Positions 31,097 to 40,329 of a stretch of 64,000 bases of DNA are shown one piece after another (position 1 is the stretch's first letter; every line of letters begins with the position of its first letter). The stretch spans positions 186,001-250,000 of the forward strand of contig NZ_JAASQO010000002.1 in assembly GCF_011762095.1 (NCBI RefSeq), read 5' to 3'. The DNA comes from Parvibaculum indicum (lineage in GTDB: Bacteria > Pseudomonadota > Alphaproteobacteria > Parvibaculales > Parvibaculaceae). The notes below the pieces were generated by a model. The model did no database searches, was not told where the DNA came from, and worked only from the letters and a program-made list of their open reading frames with translations. The position numbers were made by a program, and so were the translations under genes.

Positions 31097-31561
31097 TTAC
31101 CGTTTACCTGCCCCGGAAGGCGGGCTTGTATCCGTATCCGTGACGAGCCCGACCTTGGAAAAACCGGCCGCGCTGATCCGTCCCATGATTTCCATGACCT
31201 TGCCATGCGTGACGGCCTTGTCCGCCCGCACGAAGATCCGCTGCTTGTATCCGTTCTCCCCGATGGCCAGGAGCTGATCGACCAGCTTGTCCGGATCGAC
31301 CTCCGTCTCCTGCACGAACACCTTTCCATCCTTGCCGATGGTGATGGTCAGCGGCTCGGTGTCGCCGGTCAGCGGCTCGGCCTGCGTCTTGGGCAGATCC
31401 ACCGGCACGCCCACCGTCAGAAGCGGCGCCGCCACCATGAAGACGATCAGCAGCACCAGCATGACGTCCACCATGGGCGTCACGTTGATCTCGCTCATCG
31501 GCGCGCGGGTATAACGCCCGCGTTGCGATCCCCTTCTCGTGTTCTGGGCGTTGAAAGCCAT
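31097..31561 (-). CDS. tolR: Biopolymer transport protein TolR
   Basis: Part of the proton-driven TolQR motor. The 154-residue protein has one membrane helix with the essential Asp in MSEINVTPMVDVMLVLLIVFMV, then the periplasmic ExbD/TolR domain (VPVDLPKTQAEPL, ADKAVTHGKVMEIMGRISAAGFSKVGLV). It lies 3 bp after tolQ, so the two are surely co-transcribed. Confidence 0.96.
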   Translation of the reverse strand: MAFNAQNTRRGSQRGRYTRAPMSEINVTPMVDVMLVLLIVFMVAAPLLTVGVPVDLPKTQAEPLTGDTEPLTITIGKDGKVFVQETEVDPDKLVDQLLAIGENGYKQRIFVRADKAVTHGKVMEIMGRISAAGFSKVGLVTDTDTSPPSGAGKR

Positions 31562-31564
31562 GCC

Positions 31565-32290
<726 letters not shown>

Positions 32291-32497
32291 TCAGCAGCCT
32301 CTCCTCGTACTCGAGCCTGTTGAGGGGTTGTGAGTGCAACGAGCTGTCCATAGCGCCAAGCGGCACCTGTGAAGCCCCCCAAATGCGGCTGATTTGTTCT
32401 TCCAATTATGTCAACAGCGTGGCGCAACGCGCGCCGCGGCGGATGCGGCGCGGCGGAACACCTCTAATGTTGCCAAGAGACAACATAATGTCAGCGA

Positions 32498-32998
32498 TTA
32501 ACTGGCGACAAGCGGCGCCATGGCCTCGCGGACAGCCGCCGGAAGACGCCTGGGACGGCCCGCCTGGTCGATACAGGCCGCATAGACCTGCGCCCGCCAC
32601 AGCACCTCGCCCTCCGGCATCGCGCCGCCGGCCGAGACCAGACACACGATCTCCTGCGTCGCCTCGATTCGCGCCCCGCTCGCCTTCACATAGCGCGTGC
32701 GGACCTCGAGCAGATCGTCGATTCGCGCCGGTTTCACGAAATCCATCTCCATGCGATGGATCGCAAAGGCCAGCGGATCGTCGCCGTCGAAGAGATCGGT
32801 GTGATGCACGCCGATGAGGCGCAGGAAATCGGACCGGCTCCTCTCGGCGAATTTCAGATAGTTCGCGTGATAGACGACGCCGGAAAAATCCGTGTCCTCG
32901 TAATAGACCCGGATCGCCAGGCGATGGAGATTACCGTCGAGACGGCCCGATGCGTCGGGCCAGCCATGACCTGCCGGATCCTGCGCGCCGTCGCTCAT
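32498..32998 (-). CDS. ybgC: Tol-Pal associated acyl-CoA thioesterase YbgC
   Basis: Hot-dog fold thioesterase found with tol-pal genes. The 166-residue protein has the family motif [31 protein letters not shown], with the catalytic Asp in YEDTDFSG, and continues with the usual [19 protein letters not shown] strand. It overlaps the ruvB stop by 4 bp (ATGA), so it is translated from the ruv transcript. The N-terminal ~25 residues before the fold are poorly conserved. Confidence 0.93.
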   Translation of the reverse strand: MSDGAQDPAGHGWPDASGRLDGNLHRLAIRVYYEDTDFSGVVYHANYLKFAERSRSDFLRLIGVHHTDLFDGDDPLAFAIHRMEMDFVKPARIDDLLEVRTRYVKASGARIEATQEIVCLVSAGGAMPEGEVLWRAQVYAACIDQAGRPRRLPAAVREAMAPLVAS

Positions 32999-34038
32999 AG
33001 ATCCTCGCCCCCTTCGTCGAAAAGCCGTGCCTGCCCCGGATCCGCGACCGGCGCGGGCAGCCCGAGATGGGTAAAGGCCGCCGCCGTCAGCAGGCGGCCG
33101 CGCGGCGTGCGCGCGACAAGCCCCTGCTGGATCAGATAGGGCTCGATGATTTCCTCGATCGCGTCGCGCGGCTCCGACAGCGAGGCGGCGATGGTTTCGA
33201 TCCCGACGGGCCCGCCGCCGAAATTGAGCGCGATGGCCCTGAGATAGCGGTGATCGAGCGCATCGAGCCCGAGTTCGTCCACTTCGAGCTTTTGAAGCGC
33301 CCGGTCGGCCACCGCCGCGTCGATGGGGCTTGCGCCTTCCACGGCGGCGAAATCGCGCACGCGGCGCAACAGCCGTCCCGCGACACGCGGCGTCCCGCGC
33401 GCGCGCCGGGCAATCTCATGCGCGCCGTCCTGCGTCATCTCCACCCCCAGCACGCGCGCGCCGCGCCGGACGATGAGTTCGAGTTCGGCGACCTCATAGA
33501 AATTGAGCCGGACCGGAATACCGAAGCGGTCGCGCAAGGGCGTGGTGAGAAGGCCCGTGCGCGTCGTCGCGCCCACCAGCGTGAAGGGCGCCAGCTCGAT
33601 CCGCACCGAGCGCGCGCCCGGCCCCTCGCCGATGATGAGGTCGAGCTGGAAATCCTCCATCGCCGGATAAAGGATTTCCTCCACCGCCGGCGACAGCCGA
33701 TGGATCTCGTCGATGAAGAGAACGTCGTTGGCTTCCAGATTTGTGAGCAGCGCGGCGAGATCGCCCGCCTTGGAAATGACGGGGCCGGAGGTGGCCTTGA
33801 AATTCACGCCGAGTTCGCGCGCCACGATTTGCGCCAGCGTCGTCTTGCCGAGGCCGGGCGGACCCGCCAGCAGCACATGGTCGAGCGCCTCGCCGCGCGA
33901 TCGCGCCGCCTCGATGAAAACGGACAGGTTCTCGCGCGCCCGCGCCTGGCCGGTGAAATCGGCAAGCACCTGCGGGCGGAGGCCGCGCTCCAGCTCGTCC
34001 TCTTCGCGAAGGCCCGCGCTCACAATGCGTTCGCTCAT
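32995..34038 (-). CDS. ruvB: Holliday junction branch migration helicase RuvB
   Basis: AAA motor that moves Holliday junctions with RuvA. The 347-residue length is normal. Motifs: [12 protein letters not shown] at the N-terminus, Walker [13 protein letters not shown] (about residue 59-70), Walker [16 protein letters not shown], sensor [19 protein letters not shown], and the C-terminal winged helix ([13 protein letters not shown]). Overlaps ruvA and ybgC by 4 bp each. No LexA-type box is visible within the operon. Confidence 0.97.
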   Translation of the reverse strand: MSERIVSAGLREEDELERGLRPQVLADFTGQARARENLSVFIEAARSRGEALDHVLLAGPPGLGKTTLAQIVARELGVNFKATSGPVISKAGDLAALLTNLEANDVLFIDEIHRLSPAVEEILYPAMEDFQLDLIIGEGPGARSVRIELAPFTLVGATTRTGLLTTPLRDRFGIPVRLNFYEVAELELIVRRGARVLGVEMTQDGAHEIARRARGTPRVAGRLLRRVRDFAAVEGASPIDAAVADRALQKLEVDELGLDALDHRYLRAIALNFGGGPVGIETIAASLSEPRDAIEEIIEPYLIQQGLVARTPRGRLLTAAAFTHLGLPAPVADPGQARLFDEGGEDL

Positions 34039-34658
34039 CGCGCCAGCTCCTTCAGGCCCACCCGGATGAGTTGCTCGGTACTCGCATCCTCATCGAGCTT
34101 CTTTGCCGCGGCCGCCACCGCGCCCGCGGCTTGCGCCTGTTGATAGCCCAGATTGACGAGCGCCGACACCGCATCGCGGATCGCCCGGTCGCCCGCCCCC
34201 GCTTCGGAGGCCTGCAAGGCAACCCCGACATCGAGTACGGCATTGAGATCTTCCGAAGCGGGCGCCTTGTCCTTCAGTTCGGAAACGATGCGGCCCGCCA
34301 CTTTCGGCCCGACGCCCGGCGCGGCGGAAATGGCCTTCTTGTCGTCGAGCGAGATGGCGCGGGCGAGATCGGCAGGCGCCAGCGTGCCGAGAATGGCAAG
34401 CGCCACGCGCATGCCCACGCCCTGCACCGACAGAAGCAGGCGGAACCAGTCGCGCTCGCGGTCGCTCTCGAACCCGATCAGCCGGATCGCGTCGTCGCTC
34501 ACCTTGGTTTCGATGGAAAGCGTCACCGGCTCGCCCGGCGCGGGCAGATGCGCCAGCGTGCGCGACGAACAATGGACGTGATAGCCGACGCCGTTGACGT
34601 CGATGACGACCCAGTCCTCGCCCGTGCTGTCCACCAGCCCCTTCAGCTTGCCGATCAT
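34035..34658 (-). CDS. ruvA: Holliday junction branch migration protein RuvA
   Basis: Tetramer that binds the four-way junction and loads RuvB. The 207-residue protein has the N-terminal OB fold ([28 protein letters not shown]), the helix-hairpin-helix domains ([40 protein letters not shown]) and the C-terminal domain III ([26 protein letters not shown]) that touches RuvB. Overlaps ruvC and ruvB by 4 bp each. Confidence 0.97.
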   Translation of the reverse strand: MIGKLKGLVDSTGEDWVVIDVNGVGYHVHCSSRTLAHLPAPGEPVTLSIETKVSDDAIRLIGFESDRERDWFRLLLSVQGVGMRVALAILGTLAPADLARAISLDDKKAISAAPGVGPKVAGRIVSELKDKAPASEDLNAVLDVGVALQASEAGAGDRAIRDAVSALVNLGYQQAQAAGAVAAAAKKLDEDASTEQLIRVGLKELAR

Positions 34659-35176
34659 GCGCCCGCCTTTTGCAGCGCCGCGGCGAGGCGATCATTGCCC
34701 GCGCCCGAATGCGCATGGCAGATCGCGATGGCCAGCGCGTCGGCGGCATGTTCGCTCTTCATCCGCGCGCCCGGCAGCAGCATGCCGACCATGAGGCGGA
34801 TCTGCGCCTTGTCGGCATGGCCGGCGCCGACCACGGCCTTCTTGATGTGATTGGGGGCATATTCGGCGACGGGCAGGCCTGCGCGCGAGGGAACGAGCAA
34901 CGCGATCCCGCGCGCCTGGCCGAGCTTCAGCGCGGCGGAGGCGTCGCGCGCGACGAAAGCCTGTTCCACCGCCACATGCGCCGGATCGTGCGCGGCCAGC
35001 ACCGCCTGAAGCCCCGCCTCGATCTCGACGAGGCGCTCGGCCAGGCTGAGCGACGAAGTGGAGGCGATCGTGCCGTCGGCGATATGGCGAAGGGCCGAGC
35101 CCGATTGCTCGATCACGCCCCAGCCGGTGAACCGCAGTCCCGGATCGATTCCCAGATATCTGACCGCGGCGGGCAT
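34655..35176 (-). CDS. ruvC: Crossover junction endodeoxyribonuclease RuvC
   Basis: Resolves Holliday junctions by paired cuts. The 173-residue RNase H-like protein has the four acidic residues in expected places: Asp in [14 protein letters not shown] (residue 11), Glu in [12 protein letters not shown] (about 70), and the two Asp residues in the C-terminal stretch [16 protein letters not shown]. It is first in a ruvC-ruvA-ruvB-ybgC run with 4-bp overlaps and lies 70 bp downstream of yebC. Confidence 0.96.
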   Translation of the reverse strand: MPAAVRYLGIDPGLRFTGWGVIEQSGSALRHIADGTIASTSSLSLAERLVEIEAGLQAVLAAHDPAHVAVEQAFVARDASAALKLGQARGIALLVPSRAGLPVAEYAPNHIKKAVVGAGHADKAQIRLMVGMLLPGARMKSEHAADALAIAICHAHSGAGNDRLAAALQKAGA

Positions 35177-35246
35177 GAGGAGGAACGAGCCTTTCTGCTG
35201 CTTGAGCGACGCCGTCCCGCGCCGCTTGTGGCAGCTTCATGCGCGA

Positions 35247-35993
35247 TCAGGCGGAGAGCTTCTCCATGAACGAATCGGACATTTCGAAGTTCGCATAAAC
35301 CTGCTGCACATCGTCATCGTCGTCCAGAGCATCGAGCAGCTTCATCATGGTTTCGGACTTGTCGTCGTCCAGCTCGATGGTGTTCTGCGGCTTCCAGACG
35401 ATACGGGTGGAATTGGCCTCGCCCAGCGTCGCCTCCAGCGCCTGCGCCACTTCATGCAGGTCGTCGGGCGCGCAAACGAACTCATGGCCGTCCTCGCCGG
35501 AGACGCAATCCTCCGCGCCGGCCTCGATAGCGGCTTCCAGCATGGCCTCCGCCTCGCCCTTGTCGGCGGGATAGAGGATCTGGCCCACCTGGTCGAACAT
35601 GAAGGAAACGGCGCCGGTTTCGCCCAGATTTCCGCCATGCTTGGAGAAGATCGCGCGCACGGCGCTCGCCGTGCGGTTGCGATTGTCGGTCAGCGCCTCG
35701 ACGATGACCCCCACGCCGCCGGGGCCGAAGCCCTCATAGCGCATCTCTTCATAGTTCTCGCCGCCCTGATCGGTACTCTTCTTGATCGCGCGCTCGATAT
35801 TGTCCTTGGGCATGTTCTCCGCGCGCGCGGCCTGTATCGCCGCCCTCAATCGCGGATTGTGCTCCGGCTCGGGCATTCCCATTTTGGCCGCGACGGTGAT
35901 TTCTTTCGCCAGTTTGGCGAACAATTTGGCGCGTTTCTTATCCTGCGCGCCCTTGCGATACATGATGTTCTTGAATTGCGAATGGCCGGCCAT
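35247..35993 (-). CDS. yebC: YebC/PmpR family DNA-binding regulator
   Basis: A 248-residue protein of the YebC/TACO1 family; members act as transcription factors or help ribosomes through difficult stretches. It opens with [25 protein letters not shown] and has the family motif [33 protein letters not shown]. The acidic patch [19 protein letters not shown] at the C-terminus is typical. TTTTGGAGG precedes the ATG. Its place directly upstream of ruvC is conserved in many proteobacteria. Confidence 0.95.
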   Translation of the reverse strand: MAGHSQFKNIMYRKGAQDKKRAKLFAKLAKEITVAAKMGMPEPEHNPRLRAAIQAARAENMPKDNIERAIKKSTDQGGENYEEMRYEGFGPGGVGVIVEALTDNRNRTASAVRAIFSKHGGNLGETGAVSFMFDQVGQILYPADKGEAEAMLEAAIEAGAEDCVSGEDGHEFVCAPDDLHEVAQALEATLGEANSTRIVWKPQNTIELDDDKSETMMKLLDALDDDDDVQQVYANFEMSDSFMEKLSA

Positions 35994-35999
35994 GCCGCC

Positions 36000-36409
36000 T
36001 CCAAAACCCTGATCCGACTGGAAATTTCGGGGATGCCCCGCTTCGTTCCGGGCCCGAGGCGCCTTTATATGTGCCAGCGGCGGCGAAATCCATAGGCCAC
36101 AAAATCACACGGAAAATGATTAAGTTAAAACACGCATAGGTTGCTTTTCTTTTTGGCACACCCCTTTAACGTGCAGTTAACAATTGATGACTTACCTTCC
36201 GATCGTTGCCGCTGCCACCCAGGGGTGCATGCCCAACCACTCCAACACCCGGCGGCACATAAAGTCCGGTTTACGACCCGCCCAATCCGTAAACCGGCAT
36301 TGCCTGCGCAGAACGCACAGGCATGGAAACGCCCCGTCGCCTGCATCCTCCACCCACCTCGGATGCTCGCGGCGGGGTTGTTCCTTCCCGGATGCGGGAA
36401 GCGGGCGCC
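36000..36409. other. 410-bp intergenic stretch between yebC and the glycosyltransferase gene
   Basis: No gene is supported here. The part from 36108 to 36200 is AT-rich and should hold the promoter of yebC-ruv (minus strand). The only recognisable site is a CtrA-like box at 36166-36181. The rest (36200-36409) shows no conserved RNA, repeat or convincing open frame. Confidence 0.6.
36166..36181 (+). promoter_or_regulatory. CtrA-box-like sequence TTAA-N7-TTAAC
   Basis: TTAACGTGCAGTTAAC matches the full CtrA consensus TTAA-N7-TTAAC of Alphaproteobacteria, with the exact 7-base spacing. It lies 173 bp upstream of the yebC ATG. A match to nine fixed bases in 64 kb of GC-rich DNA is unlikely but possible by chance. 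Confidence 0.45.
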
Positions 36410-37438
36410 CTACCCCTTATGCACCGTCGTCGGCCAGGCGAAGCCGTCCCCGGCCTCGCCGCTCACAGCCACCTGCTCGATGAAGCGGGCGACGAGCCTT
36501 TCATTGAAGAGCGCGTGATAGCGGGCATGGCCGTTGCGCGCCACGCGCTGCCGGTCCCCGTCATGGGCGAGGAAGAAGCGCAGGCGGTCCGCCAGATCCT
36601 CCATATCCCGATAGAAGACGAACTCCTCATCCGTGAAGATGTCATCATAGCCGGTCTCGCGGGCGAGGAAGGTCAGAAGCCCGTTCCCCGCATATTGCGC
36701 GAAACGGTCCGACGAATAGAGGTAATGATCGTCGGCCCGGCTGAGATTGAGCCCCATCCGCGCATCGCCGATCGCATCGAAATAGGCGCTGCCGAAAACC
36801 GACGGCCGCTCGTCCAGCCCGTAGTAGGCATAGCGGCACCCCGGCACCTTGTCGCGCAGGGCGCGCATGAACTCGCCCCGCCAGGGCGTTCCCTGCTCGC
36901 TGCCGATGGTGCAGATGAGATCGCTGGCCTGATCCTCCCGCGCGAAACATTCCAGACTTTCGACGGAAGGGTCGACCGGATTGGGAATGAAGGCCACGCG
37001 ATGCGTCGGTGTGGCGAATTCCTGAAGCCGGGCGCCCGCCGTGGTGATGAAGGTCACATCGGCCACTTCCGCGAAGCGGCGGATGCGCGGCGGATTTTCC
37101 GGCAGGAACAGCGGATCGAGATTGACCACCGCCACCGGCATGTCCGGCCGCGCGGCGCGGATCTCGCGGATCGTGTCATTGGCGATCTTGTCGGCATGGA
37201 ACAGGATCAGCAGATCGGGTTTGAAATTTCCGACAAGTTCGACGAGACGCCGGTTGGCGCCCCGCCCGCCGGCACGCCCGATCCCCCAGCCGCTTTCCTC
37301 GCGCGCCACATCGCGGTCGCTGAACGGCATGACGTGATGCCCGTTGCGCGTGAAACCGTTGGTGAGCTTGCGCACCGTCGCATAGAAATTCGCCCCGGCC
37401 TTCTTTTCGTTGTAGTTGCCGACGATGACGATTTTCAT
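36410..37438 (-). CDS. CgeB-like glycosyltransferase family protein
   Basis: A 342-residue protein that looks like a GT-B glycosyltransferase with CgeB-like (spore maturation) similarity. The N-terminal Rossmann-like half begins KIVIVGNYNEKKAGANFY and continues PDLLILFHADKIAN; the C-terminal half has DARMGLNLSRADDHYLYSSDRFAQYAGNGLLTFLARETGYDDIF, the usual nucleotide-sugar region of this type, and ends with a helix. Acceptor and sugar are unknown. The ATG at 37438 follows AGGA; an in-frame ATG at 37453 overlaps the ymdB stop (ATGA) and is an equally possible coupled start. The pairing with ymdB is notable and unexplained. Confidence 0.8.
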   Translation of the reverse strand: MKIVIVGNYNEKKAGANFYATVRKLTNGFTRNGHHVMPFSDRDVAREESGWGIGRAGGRGANRRLVELVGNFKPDLLILFHADKIANDTIREIRAARPDMPVAVVNLDPLFLPENPPRIRRFAEVADVTFITTAGARLQEFATPTHRVAFIPNPVDPSVESLECFAREDQASDLICTIGSEQGTPWRGEFMRALRDKVPGCRYAYYGLDERPSVFGSAYFDAIGDARMGLNLSRADDHYLYSSDRFAQYAGNGLLTFLARETGYDDIFTDEEFVFYRDMEDLADRLRFFLAHDGDRQRVARNGHARYHALFNERLVARFIEQVAVSGEAGDGFAWPTTVHKG

Positions 37439-37449
37439 GGGCGCGATCC

Positions 37450-38274
37450 TCATGCCTCGCCCCATTGCGGCATGGCGGCATGAAGCCGCCCGCCCAGGCG
37501 CACCGGCTCGACCCGTCGGGCAAGCCCGGTCGACCCGTCCGTCTCCACCAACACGCCGCAGATCGTGGCCGGGCCCAGCGCGGGCTGGAACCGCCCGCTC
37601 GGGATTTTCGTCGTGAAACGGTTGAGCGGCTCTTCCTTTTCCATGCCGATCACCGAGTCGTAATCGCCGCACATGCCCGCATCGGTCTGATAGGCTGTGC
37701 CGCCGGGCAGAATCTGCGCATCCGCCGTGGGAACATGACTGTGCGTCCCGACCACAAGGCTCGCCCGCCCATCGCAGAAATGGCCCATCGCCATCTTCTC
37801 CGACGTCGCCTCGCCGTGAAAATCCACCAGGATGGCATCCGCCGCCACGCCGAGAGGACAGGCCCCCAGCTCGCGTTCCACGGCGGCGAAAGGATCGTCC
37901 AGCGCATCCATGAAGATGCGGCCCATGGCATTGACCACCAGCACCTGCGCGCCCGAGCGCGTCTCGATCAACGCCGCGCCGCGCCCCGGCGTGCCCGGCG
38001 GGAAATTGGCGGGGCGGATCAGCCGCCCCTCGCGCTCGATGTGAACGAGCGCCTCTTTCTGGTCCCAGGCATGATTGCCCAGCGTGATCGCATCCGCGCC
38101 CGCGTCGAAAAGCTCGTTGCAGATCGTGCCGGTAATGCCGAAACCGCCCGCGGCGTTCTCGCCGTTCACCACGACGCAATCGGCTGCCAGCCGCTCGCGC
38201 AGCGACGGCAAATGCGACACCACGGCATCGCGCGCCGACCGGCCGACCAGATCCCCCAGAAATAACAGTCTCAT
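37450..38274 (-). CDS. ymdB: YmdB family metallophosphoesterase
   Basis: A 274-residue calcineurin-like phosphodiesterase of the YmdB type (TIGR00282-like), which in Bacillus acts on cyclic nucleotides. Metal-site motifs: RLLFLGDLVGRSARDAV, VVNGENAAGGFGIT, TLGNHAWDQKEAL, VDFHGEATSEKMAMGHF and VVGTHSHVPTAD, all in family order. The C-terminus is complete (GRLHAAMPQWGEA). The ATG at 38274 starts at the first beta-strand. It lies 69 bp after the cyclo-ligase gene, on the same strand, and overlaps a possible start of the glycosyltransferase. Confidence 0.93.
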   Translation of the reverse strand: MRLLFLGDLVGRSARDAVVSHLPSLRERLAADCVVVNGENAAGGFGITGTICNELFDAGADAITLGNHAWDQKEALVHIEREGRLIRPANFPPGTPGRGAALIETRSGAQVLVVNAMGRIFMDALDDPFAAVERELGACPLGVAADAILVDFHGEATSEKMAMGHFCDGRASLVVGTHSHVPTADAQILPGGTAYQTDAGMCGDYDSVIGMEKEEPLNRFTTKIPSGRFQPALGPATICGVLVETDGSTGLARRVEPVRLGGRLHAAMPQWGEA

Positions 38275-38343
38275 ATGAAAACTCCCGCGCCGGACTTCGG
38301 AAGCCGCCCGGCTACGCATTCGGATTTCGGTCTTGCCGCCTTT

Positions 38344-38940
38344 TTAGGGGCTGGCGAAGGAGATTGCACGTCGCTCGGTCACGAGCCAGTCGAGACGCTG
38401 ATCGTGCGGGTCTGCCGGCAAATGGTCCGTGCCCTGCTCGGCATAGGCAAGCCCCACCGCCAGAACCTGTTGCCCCGCCGCGCGCAAGGCCGCCAGCGTC
38501 CGGTCGTAATACCCGCCGCCATAGCCGAGCCGGATCCCGCCCGGCTCGAAAGCGAGCATCGGCACGATAACGATGTCGGGCCGGAGCACGGGCCGCCCCG
38601 TCATCGGCTCTTTCGTGCCATGCGCGCCCCCGGCCAGCGGATCGCCCGGCGCCCATTGCAGGAACTGGAGCGGGCTGGCCTTTTCCGCCACGCGCGGCAG
38701 ACAGGTGCGATAGCCCCGTTTCACGGCCTGCGCCAGCAGTTCGCCCGGATCGGCCTCATGATTGAGCGGCACATAGCCCGCGATCACGCCATGACGCGGC
38801 AGGGGAAGGGAATGAAAGAAATGTTCGGCGAAAAGCCCCGGCGCCGCCGCGCCGAGATCGCGATGCGCCTGCTCGCGCCGGGCGCGCGCGGCCACCCGGG
38901 CGGCCTCCTTGGCACGGGCCGGATCCTCCGCACCGCTCAT
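38344..38940 (-). CDS. 5-formyltetrahydrofolate cyclo-ligase
   Basis: Converts 5-formyl-THF to 5,10-methenyl-THF with ATP; counterpart of E. coli YgfA (FAU1). The 198-residue protein has the N-terminal Ala/Arg-rich helix (ARRE), the IAGYVPLNHEADPGELL core and the signature FEPGGIRLGYGGGYYDRTLA (about residue 145), with the phosphate-binding Gly-rich loop. It lies 40 bp downstream of the 6S RNA, the same order as ssrS-ygfA in enterobacteria. Confidence 0.93.
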   Translation of the reverse strand: MSGAEDPARAKEAARVAARARREQAHRDLGAAAPGLFAEHFFHSLPLPRHGVIAGYVPLNHEADPGELLAQAVKRGYRTCLPRVAEKASPLQFLQWAPGDPLAGGAHGTKEPMTGRPVLRPDIVIVPMLAFEPGGIRLGYGGGYYDRTLAALRAAGQQVLAVGLAYAEQGTDHLPADPHDQRLDWLVTERRAISFASP

Positions 38941-38980
38941 GGCAGGGCCTCGCCGGTACGGCAGGGGAAAAGAAGAAAGA

Positions 38981-39138
38981 GCGGGGCCGCCTCGGCCGTG
39001 GAACTGTGCTTCCTCGGAGACCTACATAAGTAGGTGGGCGCCGTGTGAAGAGGACCACAATCCTCCCCAGGGACAGCTCCCTTCAGAAGCGTAAGGCCCC
39101 GAGACAATTTCGTTCTCACGAACCAGGCAGCACCCGCA
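38981..39138 (-). ncRNA. ssrS: 6S RNA
   Basis: Regulatory RNA that binds sigma-70 RNA polymerase. Read on the minus strand, the 5' part (CCTGGTTCGTGAGAACG, TCTCGGGGCC) pairs with the 3' part (CCGAGG, GTTCCAC, GGCCGAGGC), while the middle GGGAGCTGTCCCTGGGGA and TGTGGTCCTC forms the open-complex-like centre. A T-rich tract follows the 3' side. Position between zapA and the cyclo-ligase gene is the conserved ssrS context. Ends are estimates; the 5' end is placed from the promoter. Confidence 0.85.
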
Positions 39139-39144
39139 TCCATT

Positions 39145-39173
39145 CTAATCTGCCCAGATGGGTTCCGCGTCAA
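39145..39173 (-). promoter_or_regulatory. Predicted promoter for 6S RNA
   Basis: On the minus strand TTGACG (39168-39173) and GATTAG (39145-39150) are spaced by 17 bases and lie just before the predicted 5' end of 6S RNA. Confidence 0.6.
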
Positions 39174-39199
39174 GCAAAGGCAAGGAGGGAGAGACGCTT

Positions 39200-39559
39200 T
39201 CACGCAGCCTCGATACGCTTGGACAGCTCCTCGATGCGCCGCGCCGCGCCGTCCAGCACCTCGGCAATGGCATTTTCCGACTGGGAACTGCGCTCCTCCG
39301 CCGAGGCGCGGGCGCCGGTCAACTTTTCGATTTCCTCTTCCAGCATCCGGTTTTTCTGCATCGAGTCGGACAATTCGTCGGCGATCAGCAGGCTGGCCAT
39401 CAGCAGCAGGCGCGCCTCGCCCACCTGCCCCACTTCATCGGCCAGCGCCGCCACATGCCGGTTCACATAGGCCGCCAGCTCGCGAACATGGTCTTCCTCG
39501 CCATCGCCGCAGGAAACGGCGTAAGAGCGGTCGTTGATCGATACCTTGACCTGTCCCAT
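39200..39559 (-). CDS. zapA: Cell division protein ZapA
   Basis: FtsZ-ring stabiliser. The 119-residue protein starts MGQVKVSINDRSYAVSCGDGEE, the ZapA globular domain with VRELAAYVNRHVAALADE, followed by a long C-terminal coiled coil (about 55-119). It lies upstream of 6S RNA and 31 bp after the DUF4164 coiled-coil gene on the same strand; the two small coiled-coil proteins are probably co-expressed. Confidence 0.92.
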   Translation of the reverse strand: MGQVKVSINDRSYAVSCGDGEEDHVRELAAYVNRHVAALADEVGQVGEARLLLMASLLIADELSDSMQKNRMLEEEIEKLTGARASAEERSSQSENAIAEVLDGAARRIEELSKRIEAA

Positions 39560-39590
39560 CAGAATTCCTCCGGATGCCTCTAATCGGTTC

Positions 39591-39857
39591 TCAGGCTTCC
39601 GCCAGAACCTCGCGAATGCCCTCTATCGCATTGGAAAGCGTTTCCGACGCGCGTTCGTTCAATTCATTGAGCCGCCTGGCCTCGGACTTGAGTTCGTCGA
39701 GTTCCTCGGCCATTGCCGAGCGGTCGTCCTGCAGCGTGTCGATCTCGCCCTGAAGCTTCCGGGCGGCTTCCAGCCGCTGGCTCTGCCTGTTGATGGCCGC
39801 TTCCAGACGGTCCAGGGAGCCGTTGAAACGCTGAATGGCATCGTCAAGTTTGCTCAT
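39591..39857 (-). CDS. DUF4164 family small coiled-coil protein
   Basis: An 88-residue protein that is almost entirely coiled coil (LDDAIQRFNGSLDRLEAAINRQ ... LDELKSEARRLNELNERA), ending IEGIREVLAEA. It fits DUF4164, a family next to zapA in many Alphaproteobacteria; a ZapB-like role at the division site is plausible but only inferred from context. The ATG at 39857 is chosen since the coiled coil begins there; the frame is open to 39977 without family resemblance. Confidence 0.8.
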   Translation of the reverse strand: MSKLDDAIQRFNGSLDRLEAAINRQSQRLEAARKLQGEIDTLQDDRSAMAEELDELKSEARRLNELNERASETLSNAIEGIREVLAEA

Positions 39858-40329
39858 CTTTTTCAAGATCCGGGAAGGGGGAAGACGCCGCGTCGCCGGC
39901 GGCGCCCAGCCACAACGACATGTCGGGCGCAAAGCCATAACCGCATTTAGAGTGGCTTGCCAGCTTCCCGAGGTCAATCTGACGCACCGCCGGGCCTCTC
40001 CGCGCCGTCTCCATGCGGAAAAAACAAATGCCCCTTCGCGCTTTTTCGCCCGCGATTCCGCTCGCGCCGCGAAACCGCACGATAATGCGCCTTTCGGCCC
40101 GATCCGGCATTGACTCCTAGGGAGGCCATGGTCATTGTGGCGCCGCTCTCGGCAAGGGCCGATCCGAGCACACGATCAGGCCTGCTCAGTCGATTTCCGG
40201 AGCTACGTAAAGGCCGTTATTGCCGGCCGTTTACAGGCCATGTAGCCGGGTTCCGGTGGGGATCCCCCTCTGCGAACCCAATGTCGCCGCCCGGACCGTA
40301 TTCCGGTTCGCCCGGCTATCGAGTGACAG
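39858..40329. other. 470-bp intergenic region between DUF4164 and tkt
   Basis: Divergent promoter region with no gene I can support. TTGACT (40110-40115) and CATTGT (40133-40138), 17 bp apart, are a weak candidate promoter for tkt. An imperfect inverted repeat (GTAAAGGCCG ... CGGCCGTTTAC, 40206-40233) about 100 bp before the tkt ATG could be an operator for the sugar-phosphate operon. No known riboswitch is recognised. Confidence 0.5.
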
